From positions 26,663,001-26,727,000 of the forward strand of contig NC_083387.1 in NCBI RefSeq assembly GCF_031755915.1: DNA of 64,000 nt, in the 5' to 3' direction. The notes beneath the pieces were generated by a model. The model had not been told where the DNA came from. It saw only the letters and a program-made list of their open reading frames with translations, and searched no databases. Every line of letters starts with the position of its first letter. The first letter of the stretch is position 1. This document shows positions 22,095 through 33,115 of this stretch, piece after piece. Source of the stretch: Ziziphus jujuba. Its lineage: Eukaryota > Streptophyta > Magnoliopsida > Rosales > Rhamnaceae. The translations under genes and the position numbers were made by a program.

Positions 22095-22395
22095 AAAACA
22101 AAGGCAAATTTTCCAACCGCATACAATTTATTACATTAAACGAGAGTGCACCACGACAAATCAAATTCATTGCTACATGCTCAATAGAGTAGAGATATGG
22201 CACATAGAAATGTCCGATGGATCTGTACAACAGAGCAAATGTCTCATATAATACATAGACTAGGTAGTTCTCCAGAATACAAATAGAAGAAAATCTTCAA
22301 GGGCTGAGCTGGTTTTGCAAGTGGTGGATTGTGGAATTGGTAGCAAGCTCGGCTTTGGGAGACTGGGGATTGTGGGGATGCTTGGAATTCGAGGC
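22085..22395 (-). pseudogene. Inverted 3' half and 3' UTR of a proline-rich protein gene
   Basis: Read on the minus strand, 22,395-22,296 encodes IPSIPTIPSLPKPSLLP-type repeats and ends near a TTGAAG like the natural 3' end of the intact gene. The following sequence (to 22,085) resembles that gene's 3' UTR, with blocks such as TTCTGGAG, ACTCTATTGAGC and TGTAGCA matching in order. The reading frame differs from the intact copy near its end. It faces the 5' half at 21,909, so the copy was split by an inversion or was joined tail-to-tail with another copy. Confidence 0.65.
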
Positions 22396-23560
22396 TATTG
22401 GATCTATGAGATTTTTCTATTTTTTTCAAATTTATTTTTAGGATTTTGTTATGATTATTATTTGTTTAGTTTCCTATTTCGTTTTCTTTTCTCTTTATAC
22501 CTATAAATAGGACTCTAAGCCTATTTGATATTTCATTTAGAATTACATGAGAGGGGGAGTATTAGAAAAGAAGTATAAAAGAAATAATAATCCATCTCCC
22601 ATCAACTTAAATTTTAGGGATCAATGGTAATTCAAAATAAGCTTCTTATGGGCAATGGACAAGATCTTGAGATCAAAAGGGTAGGTAATACTCTCATACA
22701 TTCCTTCATTTGTCCTAGATATGTTTTGATGCTTAAAAGTAGTTTTAGTTGTTGCTCGACCATCTCCAAGTCAACTTTGGGTAATAATGTTGTTGCTGAA
22801 TTTAACGATACTCACTGCTTGATAAAGGACAAGCAGATGGGCACAATTGTTCTCCAAGGACTTCTTGAAGATGGTCTGTACAAATTGCAAGTGCCTTTTC
22901 AAATTCCTTCACATTGGATTTTATGTGCTCAACCTGCCAGATTTAGATCTGTTCCTCAAGCTTCAAGTCATGTTCTTAATATTGTACAAGTTACAGGAAA
23001 TAATAATTTGTGTACTTTGTCCTTTGTTCACTCTCCAATTGGTGTAGTTGGTTCTAATAATGGTTGTATTGTTAATGTCACTACTACGAATAACAATTAT
23101 GCCAGTAGTGCCGTTGATAATAGTTCTGATAATAATTCCAGTTTTTGTTGGGATGATGTTTCTTGTTCCACTAAAGTTGAAGGTCATAATGGAGAAACTT
23201 CTGTCTCTAGTAAAGCTTGTATTGATCTTAAGATCCTTCATAGATTTCTTGGTCATGCTTCTAGTTTGGTTATCAAGAAAGTTGACTCATTGTACAAACC
23301 AACTATGTCAATTAATAAAGATTCAATATTTTGTAATGCTTGTCAATATGGAAAAAGGTCATATGTGAATTGAACCGATTGATGAACAATTTTTTTATTC
23401 TACTTCCAAAATGATGAAGCACCCTTAAAAACATCTCAAATAGTGGCTCTATGCATTGTAATCTATATGGTCAAAAACCGAAAGAATTTGTTGCCTATAT
23501 AATATAGATGTCTATTTCAATAGATAGTTATTCCAAAAATCAGTCTCCAATAATTTTATC
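22396..23560 (+). pseudogene. Ty1/copia retrotransposon fragment (LTR-like leader plus gag-pre-integrase/integrase start)
   Basis: The open stretch 22,624-23,370 encodes copia pol sequence: LLMGNGQDLEIKRVG, LKSSFSCCSTISKSTLGNNV, DGLYKLQ, then the gag-pre-integrase block LHRFLGHASS ... CNACQYGKRS with its zinc-ligand-like His and Cys residues. After the stop at 23,371 a frameshifted continuation resembles the first part of the integrase core (NLYG ... IDSYSK) to about 23,545. Upstream, 22,490-22,620 has a TATA-like CTATAAATAGGA and looks like an LTR/leader joined directly to pol, so gag is missing. RT and RNase H are absent. This is a dead, deleted copy. Confidence 0.7.
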
Positions 23561-23851
23561 AAACTTTGATTCTTCATATTAAAAATCTAATATACTGCCT
23601 GTACCGATTAGAACCCCCTCCCCCCAAGCTTGTCTTTATCTGTATGAAATGACGTTGGTAGATAGGTTGGAACCAACCTTTGGATCAGAGTGAACAATAT
23701 TCTCTAAATGGTGGGGGACAGGACTCATGGAATCTTTTAAGTCATGGGCCTAACAAGTCGACCAATTGATTACCCATTTCTTCCCCTTCTCATTCTTTCA
23801 TGATTCTATTCTTTGACTTTGATTGCTTGGCCCAAATAGATTTTTTGTATA

Positions 23852-23882
<31 letters not shown>

Positions 23883-25435
23883 TCTTTCTTTTTAAAACTT
23901 ATTCTTAATAAGGATTGTTTTTATTTTATTTTTTCTAGTTACACTGTCGAGCATATTTCAAAGTAGACAACCTTTATAGTATTTTCCTTTTTCTTTTGTT
24001 ATTGAGCTTGATAGAATTCTTAAATAAATTTATGGAGATTTTTTTAAAACCACTATAGAGATTCAGAAAGCCATTAGATATGCTCTAACTAAAATGGCTT
24101 TTTTTTTTTTTTTTTTGAGCAACAAATATTTGATGATTGCAACCAAACGCTTCATTTGTTTTGCAAAAGAATTTTTAGCTTCAAATAAAGTTTTTTTACG
24201 GCTTTAGTTACACCAAACATAGGCTAATAACATGTTTGAAGCTAAATTGAAATTTTTCAAATAAGATTGGTTTAGTCAGTATGCCTATTACATTTACAAG
24301 CATATCCATGGTATTTTGGATTCAAGATATCACATCCTTGCTTTTAAATTAGATATTTTTATAATAATAAAAAATAACAAATTTCATTTATACCTTTTCA
24401 GTTTCGCCATAATTACACTTAAACTCTATGTTTTTAAAAAAACATCATTAATCTTTTTTTAATTTTCTATATTTGTCAAAATAAACACATTTGTACTTTT
24501 TCCCAATTAATTTTTACAATTAAAAGTAATTGAAAAGTTAAAAATTAATATTTTATGATTAAACAATACATTAAAAATACAATTATAATCTTTAACTATT
24601 AAAATTTACTGCTCAAAATTGTTAGAGAAAGTCCAAATAAGTATTTTTCAAAAGTATGAAATATAATTATAATAAATCTAAAGGGCTTTCAATAAAATTT
24701 TCACCAAACAAAAATTTACAATAGTATCTATTATAATTCGATTGGTTTTTTTGTGTTTCCTACAAACTAAATTGCATCAAATTGTTGAGAAAAACCAACC
24801 TAAATCGAACCAACCATTATCAGTTCAATTTAAACTTTCACCCAATACTATATTATTTTATTACTTTTTACTATTTTAATAATTCTTTAAATATATATAT
24901 ATATATATATTTTAACAAGTAATATCTTAAATTAAATAATTTAAAAACTTTAAAATGTAATTATTTATAATAAAAATATTTAAAAATATTATATATATAT
25001 ATATATATATATTATTCGTCATCTGATGGATTTGGTTGAGTTTTACTTTGGGTTAAAAATTATTCAAACTGATCAACCACTGAAAATTTGAATGGCTTGG
25101 TTTGTATACATCCCTATTTTGGACTAAAATATAGGACTCGGACTTTAACAAAGGAAGCTTCCGCGAAGGTGCAGAAAGGCACAAAGTCCGTTACATATAT
25201 ATATAAATGTATATATATGTGTATATATATATTGTTTTTCTGGAAAAAGTCCATTTCCAATACTTTTACTATGGAAATTATCATTACTAAACATAATGAT
25301 AGACATGACTTTTTGTCCCTTTACTAAGGTGGAATGAGGAGGGCAAGCATTGGTGATTTTCCAGAAATACCCTTGACTTTTGAAGGTTTTTGGTAAATAT
25401 CTCGAGGATGAAGTGGTCTGTTGGGAAAGTAGAGC
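23561..25435. other. AT-rich intergenic DNA upstream of NLR A
   Basis: TA microsatellites lie at about 23,851-23,872, 24,892-24,912, 24,988-25,012 and 25,193-25,230. A less AT-rich block at 23,597-23,840 could be foreign or organelle-derived but was not recognised. No gene is visible. Confidence 0.4.
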
Positions 25436-25442
25436 TATAAAT
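25436..25442 (+). promoter_or_regulatory. Candidate TATA box of NLR A
   Basis: TATAAAT lies 103 bases upstream of the ATG at 25,539, a plausible core-promoter spacing. Confidence 0.45.
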
Positions 25443-25538
25443 TATTAGAGACGACTTTGTGGTTTACTTTGCATTACCCCAGTTTCAATTCTGAAAGATC
25501 TGCGGCAACGAGAGTATCATCTGAGATTTGCGAAAAGC

Positions 25539-28532
25539 ATGCTTGTCCCAATGGCGAGCGCATTGTTGCCCATGTCATGTTTGAAGGCATTAGAATCCGT
25601 GGAGTTGGTCGATTTCATAGAGGATAAGAACGCCATGAAAGAGCAGCTTCAGAAGCTCAAGAGTGTGCTGTTGTCGTACAGTACACTGCTGAATGATGCT
25701 GTGAAGAAGCAAATCGGAGACGCAGATGTTGATATGTGGATTAGCGATGTCGAAGATGTATGCTATGATGTGCAAGACCTATTGGATGAGATTGAAACTG
25801 AAGCGCTGAGATGCAAAGTGGCACCAGAATCTGAAGAGTTTTCCAGAATCAATCAGGTAGTCAACCTCATGTCAACTCCGTTTAATGTCGAAAAAGTATG
25901 TCAAGACATATTGGAGGTCATTGCTAAATTGGAATCACTCTTAAAACTGAAAGATGGCCTTGATCTCAAAGAATTTGAATTTAAATTTGATTATGATGAT
26001 GTTCAACCACCCAAATCATTACTGACACCTGCAACTGCATCTGCATCTGAGTATGAGAAAAAATTGTTAGAAAAATCTGGAGTCAATAAAAAATTCCCAC
26101 CACTAAATATTGTCGAATATGATGTTTATGGCAGAGATTATGAGAAAGAGAGTATTGTGAAATTGTTGCTATCCGATTACAATAACATGTCAGTGATTCC
26201 AATATGTGGCATGGCTGGGATTGGCAAGACGACCTTGGCTCGCATGATATACGAAGATGTGGAAGTGAATAAACATTTTGATCTGAAAGCTTGGGTTTGT
26301 GTCTCTGACGAATTTGATCTCTTGAGGTTAACAACATGTATTTTCGAGTCCGTCACATCTATTGCATGTGAGTTCAAGGACGTCAATTTTCTTCAGTTCA
26401 AATTGAAGGAGTCATTAGTGGGCAAAAAATTCCTCTTTGTCTTAGATGATGTTTGGGATAAGAATTATGTTCATTGGGACTTCTTCAAAAGTAGCTTCGA
26501 ATCTGGAGCAAAGGGGAGTAAGATAATTTTAACAACTCAAAATGAGGTTATTGCCACCATGATAGGTAATGTTCCAACTTTTGATCTCAAGACCATATCA
26601 GCTGAAGACGGATTGAAATTGCTTAATCAACATGCCTTTGATAATTCCGAGTCTGGTTTATTTTTAGATCTGAGTGTAATCGGCCAAGAAATTGTCAAAA
26701 AGTGCAACGGTTTTCCCTTGGCTGTTAAAACACTTGCTGGTCTCCTGCGGTTTCATTCTCAACAGGAGACGTGGGACAATATACTAAATAGCAATTTGTG
26801 GGAGTTGTCAAAGGAGGAAAATAGCATTCTCCCGGCTCTTTGGTTTAGCTATCAGTACCTACCTCCGCATCTTAAGCAATGTTTTGCTTACTGTTCTGTG
26901 TTCCCTAAAGGCTACGAAATTGATAAGGAACAGTTAATTTTGATGTGGATGGCTCAAGACCTTTTACAACCTGAAATGGGTCAGAGCATTGAAGAAGTTG
27001 GAGAGAGATGCTTAAACGATCTAATATCAAGGTCACTGCTTCAACATTCAAGAGCCTGTCAGTCTGCTGTCACCATGCATGACCTTGTCCATGATTTAGC
27101 TAAATCTATCTCAAGAGAATTTTGTTTCAAGTTGTACGACTATATCTCCCTTGCCGTTGTTAGCAAGATGCAAGCAAGAAACTTTGGCTTCCAGAAACTT
27201 AAGACTTTATCCAAAGCTAAGATTTTCCATGCCTTCCTGGAAGCACAATGGAGAAAGGTAAATACTGGATTACCATTGCACAGATTAGTATACCATGAAC
27301 TATTGCCAAGGCTACCTCATTTGAGGTTGTTGTCTTTACCTTCTTGTCCAATCTTGGAATTGCCTCATTCAGTTTGCGAGTTGAAGCATCTAAAATACTT
27401 GGACTTATCTTCTACTCTATTAAAGGAGCTACCTAGTACAATTTGCAGTTTGTCCAAATTGCAGACGTTGTTGCTGTCAAATTGTAGAAATCTTACTCGG
27501 TTGCCAACCAACATTACATCCCTAAGCCAGTTGCGCCATCTTGACATTACTAACACATGTTTGGCAGAGATGCCTTTGCAGATGAGTAGAATGAGAAATT
27601 TGCAGTCGCTGAGTGATTTTGTTGTGGGTAAATATAGTGGCTCTGGCATTGAAGAGTTGAAAGAGCTCCAGCATCTTCATGGAACACTCCGCATTTCAGG
27701 GCTTCAAAATGTTGGTGATGTTGGAAAGGTTATCCAGGCTAATTTGAAAGATAAGCAGTACCTTTGTGAGCTTGGTTTGAGGTGGAGAGGTGACACAGAT
27801 GATTCCTTAAAAGAAAGGGAAGTACTCGACAGCCTACGACCTCATACAAAGCTTAAGAAACTGATTGTTAAATTTTATGGCGGAACGAGATTCCCAGATT
27901 GGATAGGAGATGGTTCATATTCTAATATGGTATCGATGCATCTAAAAGATTGTAAAAATTGCTATATCTTGCCGCCACTTGGGGAACTACCCTCTCTCAG
28001 ATATCTAGAAATTATTGGATTTGATTCAGTGATGAGGATAGGTCCGGAGTTTTATTATAACAGTTCCTCCATGACTAAGCCATTTAGGCGGCTTGAAATT
28101 TTACGCATCTGTAGTATGTTAGAGTGGCAGGAATGGTTTTTGATAAGTGACAAAGACGATGGAGGATTTCCTCATCTTAAGGAGCTTTATTTGGAAGATT
28201 GTCCGAAGCTATGTGGTAGCTTACCTTATTGTCTTCCATCCTTGAAATTGCTGCAGATCTCGGGATGTCAACAAATGGTAACTTTACTTCCAAAGGAGCT
28301 GCAGATGGGTACTGTATATCCATCGCTTCAAACAATGGAAATATATTACTGTAGGAAACTGGAGACATTACCAGAAGGGCAATGGCCCTCAAATTTACAT
28401 TCACTTACAGTTTCCTATTGCAGAAATCTTAGAGCCCCTAATGGAAATGGCTTCCAACATCTCACATCGCTTAAAAATTTGCACATTTCTTGCTGTCATG
28501 AGCTCATGTGCTTGCCAGAGAAAAGCTGCTAG
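25539..28532 (+). CDS. NLR A: CC-NB-ARC-LRR disease-resistance protein, RPP13-like 1 type
   Basis: A 997-residue, single-exon intracellular immune receptor. Domains in order: Rx-type coiled coil (about 15-100, with an EDVID-like segment VEDVCYDVQDLLDEIE), NB-ARC (about 195-520) and LRRs (about 590-990). Motifs: P-loop GMAGIGKTT (224-232), RNBS-A FDLKAWVCVSDEFD, kinase-2 LFVLDDVWD (299-307), RNBS-B GSKIILTTQ (326-334), GFPLA (391-395), RNBS-D CFAYCSVFP (448-456) and MHD (513-515). The RNBS-B arginine is Gln. The start aligns with NLR C. The C-terminus ends early: a 1-bp deletion near 28,521 moves the frame to a TAG, and a matching tail is still readable downstream to 28,654. NLRs of this class switch ADP for ATP on pathogen sensing and trigger cell death. 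It lies tail-to-tail with NLR B. Confidence 0.9.
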   Translation: MLVPMASALLPMSCLKALESVELVDFIEDKNAMKEQLQKLKSVLLSYSTLLNDAVKKQIGDADVDMWISDVEDVCYDVQDLLDEIETEALRCKVAPESEEFSRINQVVNLMSTPFNVEKVCQDILEVIAKLESLLKLKDGLDLKEFEFKFDYDDVQPPKSLLTPATASASEYEKKLLEKSGVNKKFPPLNIVEYDVYGRDYEKESIVKLLLSDYNNMSVIPICGMAGIGKTTLARMIYEDVEVNKHFDLKAWVCVSDEFDLLRLTTCIFESVTSIACEFKDVNFLQFKLKESLVGKKFLFVLDDVWDKNYVHWDFFKSSFESGAKGSKIILTTQNEVIATMIGNVPTFDLKTISAEDGLKLLNQHAFDNSESGLFLDLSVIGQEIVKKCNGFPLAVKTLAGLLRFHSQQETWDNILNSNLWELSKEENSILPALWFSYQYLPPHLKQCFAYCSVFPKGYEIDKEQLILMWMAQDLLQPEMGQSIEEVGERCLNDLISRSLLQHSRACQSAVTMHDLVHDLAKSISREFCFKLYDYISLAVVSKMQARNFGFQKLKTLSKAKIFHAFLEAQWRKVNTGLPLHRLVYHELLPRLPHLRLLSLPSCPILELPHSVCELKHLKYLDLSSTLLKELPSTICSLSKLQTLLLSNCRNLTRLPTNITSLSQLRHLDITNTCLAEMPLQMSRMRNLQSLSDFVVGKYSGSGIEELKELQHLHGTLRISGLQNVGDVGKVIQANLKDKQYLCELGLRWRGDTDDSLKEREVLDSLRPHTKLKKLIVKFYGGTRFPDWIGDGSYSNMVSMHLKDCKNCYILPPLGELPSLRYLEIIGFDSVMRIGPEFYYNSSSMTKPFRRLEILRICSMLEWQEWFLISDKDDGGFPHLKELYLEDCPKLCGSLPYCLPSLKLLQISGCQQMVTLLPKELQMGTVYPSLQTMEIYYCRKLETLPEGQWPSNLHSLTVSYCRNLRAPNGNGFQHLTSLKNLHISCCHELMCLPEKSC

Positions 28533-28654
28533 ATCCTCTTTCTTATCTGAGTACTGTTGGATGTTATTTGCAAGACCAGTGGTATCAGAGGGACAAGGAG
28601 GAAGATGGGCCCAAGATTTGTCAAAAACCTCGGCTGTGCTCCAATGGGGATTGA
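28533..28654 (+). pseudogene. Orphaned C-terminal tail of NLR A
   Basis: In the frame that begins just before the stop of NLR A, a run reads DPLSYLSTVGC ... QRDKEEDGPKICQKPR ... NGD and ends in TGA at 28,652-28,654. It resembles the usual end of RPP13-like proteins (CQRDKGEDWPKI-type) and aligns with the tail beyond the stop of NLR C. So it was coding until a recent 1-bp deletion. Confidence 0.75.
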
Positions 28655-29720
28655 GACGATGAAACACATGGATATTTCCCTGATCTCTTATTCGTTGTGC
28701 TTTTTTAAGGTACTTTATTTATTTATTTTTCTGCAGTAGTATGTGTTGAAGCTGCTTTTCTTTTCCAATTTTGTTCTATTATTTTCTTTAGTAGGGGGTA
28801 GTGACATTTAGCAGTTGTTAGTTTGACACCAAAGTCCTCGAAAAACGTTGACATTCATTTCTGCTATAAAAAGATGACAAATTGTTTCTTTCATTGTATG
28901 TTCTTGGAATTAGTCTGTTAAGTTATCTTACTCATAGCTCTATTTGCCTTGGTAAAATGATTTAGTTTCGCAGTTGTTCCCTCAGCTAAGAAAATAATCT
29001 TTGGAAGGAAAAGTTTTATCATTAATTAAATCTAAATAAGGTGCAGTTGTGAAATTTAATTTATTTTTTTTTTTAATTTTCTCTGTGCTTGTTGTAGTTC
29101 AAATTCAGCTACGAGGAATTGGTGATTGGTACCATTTCAATATTTGAGATCTCTGATGCCTACCAAAAGCTCTACAACTGCTTTAAACCGCTTGCACAGT
29201 TCCACAACGTCATTCTTGTAACCCAGCAAGTGATTCCTAGAGGATGAGGTTCGTATCCTTTACCGTTATAATGGCTCTGGTCTGTCATGGAGGGAATCGA
29301 CATCGTAACTGCTTGTTTGCCATAATGGCTCTGGGTATCTTGTCTGATGGAAACGAAATCAGTGGGATAATAGATTCATTTTGGATGATTGTTATTTATC
29401 TTTTTTGGGTTGGGGTGGATTTATATTCGATGTTTTTAGTATCACCTGTGAACTTTCTTAATTCATTGAGGAAGTCACATATGCAAACGTTAATGAGAAG
29501 ATATTGCGTTACATATTAGCTTCAATTTAATTTGGATCATTTATGCCGGATTGTATGGGATATGTAGCTTATGGGAATATTATAAATGTGTCGTGTTAAA
29601 TTGATTTTAATGGATGAAATGAGATGGTTTGCGGCTCTTGTGTGTTAAATTGATTTTAATGGATGAAATGAGATGGTTTGCGACTCTTGTGTGAACGATT
29701 ATCGAGTGTACTTACCAAGA
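28655..29720 (+). other. 3' flank of NLR A, duplicated at NLR C
   Basis: Blocks at about 29,100-29,420 and 29,520-29,720 match, in inverted order, 54,170-53,840 and 53,720-53,570 downstream of NLR C (shared ACCATTTCAATATT, GAGGATGAGGTTCGTA and ATGGCTCTGGTC). A 49-bp tandem duplication lies at 29,593-29,641 and 29,642-29,690. No separate gene is supported. Confidence 0.6.
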
Positions 29721-32080
29721 GACATGGCATGGTATGAATTCTCGTTAACTCTATTTTCTTAATTTTTAAATTTGTATTCTATTCTAAGAAGCATCAGAGT
29801 TCTTATTGGACTGCGATATAGTTCATCTGTGTTTTTAATCCTTTGAGCTTGTTTTTTGTTTTTAATCCTGACCATCCATTCGTTTGTCATTTGAAATGAT
29901 AGCTAATGGGAATTCATGCAATTTAATTAAAGGCTATCGGTATGTCGATGACCCATCCTTTCTATTAAAGTTTATATATAAATATAAATTATCAAATATA
30001 TTATGTATGTATTAATAGATAATATTATTTTGTATTTGATTAAAAAAACAAAATACCTACAGCAGTGAAGATAAATTTGTTTTTAATTGGGGTATATTTG
30101 ACCATTTTTATTTGATTAAGCAAAAAGGTATCTTCTATTACCCAAAAAAAATATCAGGTGTCTTCATGATGTGAATGCCAACTCCATCCAAACAGGTATC
30201 CATGGGGCTCTCTTCTTTGAGCAAATGTTTCAGAGATAGGAAAGTCGATTGGTTTCCATGCCCATGCAACGTTCAAGAGCGGCAAATTTATGATTTGGAA
30301 TTTTCATGGAAAATGTGTGCAACTCTAAGCCATACAAACAAAATATAAGGAAAAGAAAATACGGGAATTGATGATGCAAGCTCCATCCTACCGCAGAGAG
30401 AAAAACCAGAGAAACTTGGAAATTGATGATGCCTCTCCGTTGCCCTTGCAGTTGGCCCAGACGATTTGGAAGCTGGAAACCCATTACCATTTGAGGTCTG
30501 ATTCAGGACAATCAAATTAACTAGCAAAGCCGGTTTCAAGAGGTACTAGGAAAAGAGATCCAACTGGCTGGAAATGTTGGTGTACATGGTTGGGCACATA
30601 TAGAACAGACGGACAGAAATGCATGTCGGTTTGACCACACAACAACCAGAGTCTGATCTATCGGAAATACCTTGGTAAGCACCAGATCATGGAGTAAAAG
30701 AGATCAACTTTAATGGATCATACCTGGGAAGAATTTACAAAGCTGTGGCGGGTGTAGGTGCTGCTGCAACGAAGTATCAAGGAGGGATATTATTTGCAAG
30801 GCAAGGCATGAGATAGTTTCATGTGATTGTGCTCTCGAAACTGAACTATGATCTTGACTACAGATTGTGCACGAACAAGTAGTTTGCCATCATAAAGCTG
30901 TTAAAGCTAATGCTTCATGGTCAGCAAGCATACTTTCAAGATCAATGAGTAGAGGATGGATCGGCCAACATTAATGCTACAAATATTATTAATTTTGTGT
31001 AGACATACTGCATCTACTAATTTGATTACCAGTTTTTTCCCTCTTTTTTTTTTTTTTTCAGCCAACTGATGGAACAATGAAACAATATTTCATTTACATG
31101 CATTACAATTAGTTATCCATTAAAAGGTTCAATTTACCCATGTTTGTTTTCTAATTTCTATTAATTTTCAACCATTAACATAAATCACCATATCACTGCC
31201 ATTGGCTTAGATCAAGAAGAACCATCCAATCTAATCATCAATCGGGCTCTTTTCTTCTCCTTCTTTTGGTCGTATGTTTCAGAGCTCGGAAAGTTGGTTG
31301 GTTTCCAAGTCCACTAATTTTATGATGCGAATGTTGAAGGAGAATGTGTGAACCTATCAGCCACAAGCAAAATTTAATGAAAAAAAAAATATGGGATTTT
31401 TTTTTTATTTCTTATTTTTTTATTTTTATTTTTGGGTAATGAAGAAGAAAAGGTAATTGATCATGATGCATATTCCATCCTGCAACAGAGAGAAACCAGA
31501 AACAATATAACATTGAGGTTTGACCCGTAAAGCTGGTTCCAAGGGATTTACCAAACAAAAGAAAACGCTGGTTTCAGGAGGTACTAAGGAAAAGAGAGGG
31601 AACACAATCAAGCTCATTACGACAACCTAGAAAGGGAGAGAAATACATGTCGTTTTGGCCACATAAACCTAATTCAGATCCATGGAATGTAATCAGAATG
31701 GCTGCCAATGCCATTTCTCAATACATATACTTGAAAAGTTTCCAGGCAGCCCATCATCAAGGAGACACAGATTCCTCGAAAGCACCAGATTATGGAGTAA
31801 TCAAGATCAACTTCGATTGACCATACCTCAGAAGAACATATATTAAGGTGTAGTGGCCGTACGTGCTGTTGCAAGGAACCACAAGGAGAGATCTTATTTG
31901 AAAGACAAGGCATGAGGTAGTCTCCTGTGATTGTGCTCTCAAACTGAAACTATGATCTGGACTACAGATTGGGCACGAACAAGAGGCAGTTTGCTATCAA
32001 ATAGCTGTTAAGCTAATGCTTCATGGTCAACAAGCACACTTTCAAGATCAATGAGTGAAGGTTGGATTGGCCAACAATAG
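29721..32080 (+). repeat. Shared downstream segment of the NLR cluster with two decayed LINE RNase H-like copies
   Basis: The segment is roughly a tandem pair of ~1.1-kb blocks. Each contains a decayed RNase H-like (RVT_3) region on the plus strand. At about 30,620-30,985 fragments read INFNGSYLG, GVGAAATKYQGGILFARQGM and the CALE/LCTN region; at about 31,660-32,070 a similar run starts near CACCAGATTATGGAGTAATC. RVT_3 domains of this look end plant LINE ORF2 proteins. Stops and frameshifts show it is dead. Related segments are at 49,640-50,550 and 61,350-62,790, so it was amplified with the NLR genes. Confidence 0.55.
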
Positions 32081-33115
32081 GATAAAGGGTTAGATCACTC
32101 ACTCCACACCTGTTCTAAACTTCTCACACACACGACAGGCAAAAACATTCACGCGAAGAATCCTAGTCTCCACCTGCATTTTCTTTCCCTCCATTTCATA
32201 GACTAACCAGGGCACCCATCTAAGGAGATAAAGTACTCTCTGTCCTCTCTCTTATTGCACCCATACGGTGCAATGGAGCAGTGTTGATCTTGCAGTTGAT
32301 CAAGGTTTATTTATCAACTGACGTAGACAATCTGGAGAGAGCAAGGGAGACTTGGTGTTGGGCCCAAGATCTTGATCAAAATATATGAACCAAACTCCAG
32401 AAACAATGAATTACATACAATACGATCCTTCTAAATTGGAAATATATGAACCAAACTTCTAAAATGGAAAGTTAGGATTCATACCAGAGAGAAGAGACAA
32501 AAAGCATGAATATACAATTAGGCAGGTCATATGAATACTATAAGAGGAAAAGACAAACACTGCACAGTATATGCTGCCTATACCGAATAACACAAAAACA
32601 GCCCCAAAAAAAAGAGTAAATAAAAGGATAACAATAAACGTGAAAAGAAAAAAGAGACATTCGGAAGAGGAAGGACGAACAATAAATTATTAACAAGAGT
32701 TAAGCAATTCTATATTCTAATCTGTTGTTACAAAATTTAAGCATCGAAGACTATATGTCAAACCAAAAGACAAAAGGAAACTATAAATAGTGGAAAAGAG
32801 AACAAACTGAGGAAAATTGGAGAGGATAAAACATCATATGCCCAATCTCAGCTCATGAATTCGTCAACCTGTAAATAATGGAATTGACCGGTCATGAGCA
32901 CGCCTTCCTCTTCGGCGCTCAGGAACTGTAGGTATGGTACAAAACATCCATCTAAAACTCCAATTATGAACGAAAAGTAAGAGGCCCTCTTTTGGCCACC
33001 AAATTCTCAGGGAGTGAGGAGGTTTGGATAATAGAACCAGGTGAGAAGTATAAGTGGTGGGGAGTGGGAAGTAGCCAATCATCAGAAATCTCAAGATACA
33101 TAAGCGAGCTGATAT
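32081..33115 (-). other. 3' flank/UTR region of NLR B, shared with D and E
   Basis: Read on the minus strand it matches the regions after the stops of D and E: a GAGAATTTGGTGGCCAAAAG-type block, a GGAGTTTTAGATGGATG block, a GGAAGACGTGCTCATGAC-type block and a long AT-rich tail. There is no separate gene; minus-strand short frames here are UTR sequence. Confidence 0.55.

Noticed and set aside
23597..23840. Less AT-rich block that might be organelle-derived
   Set aside because: I could not match it to any plastid or mitochondrial gene from memory; a database search would decide.
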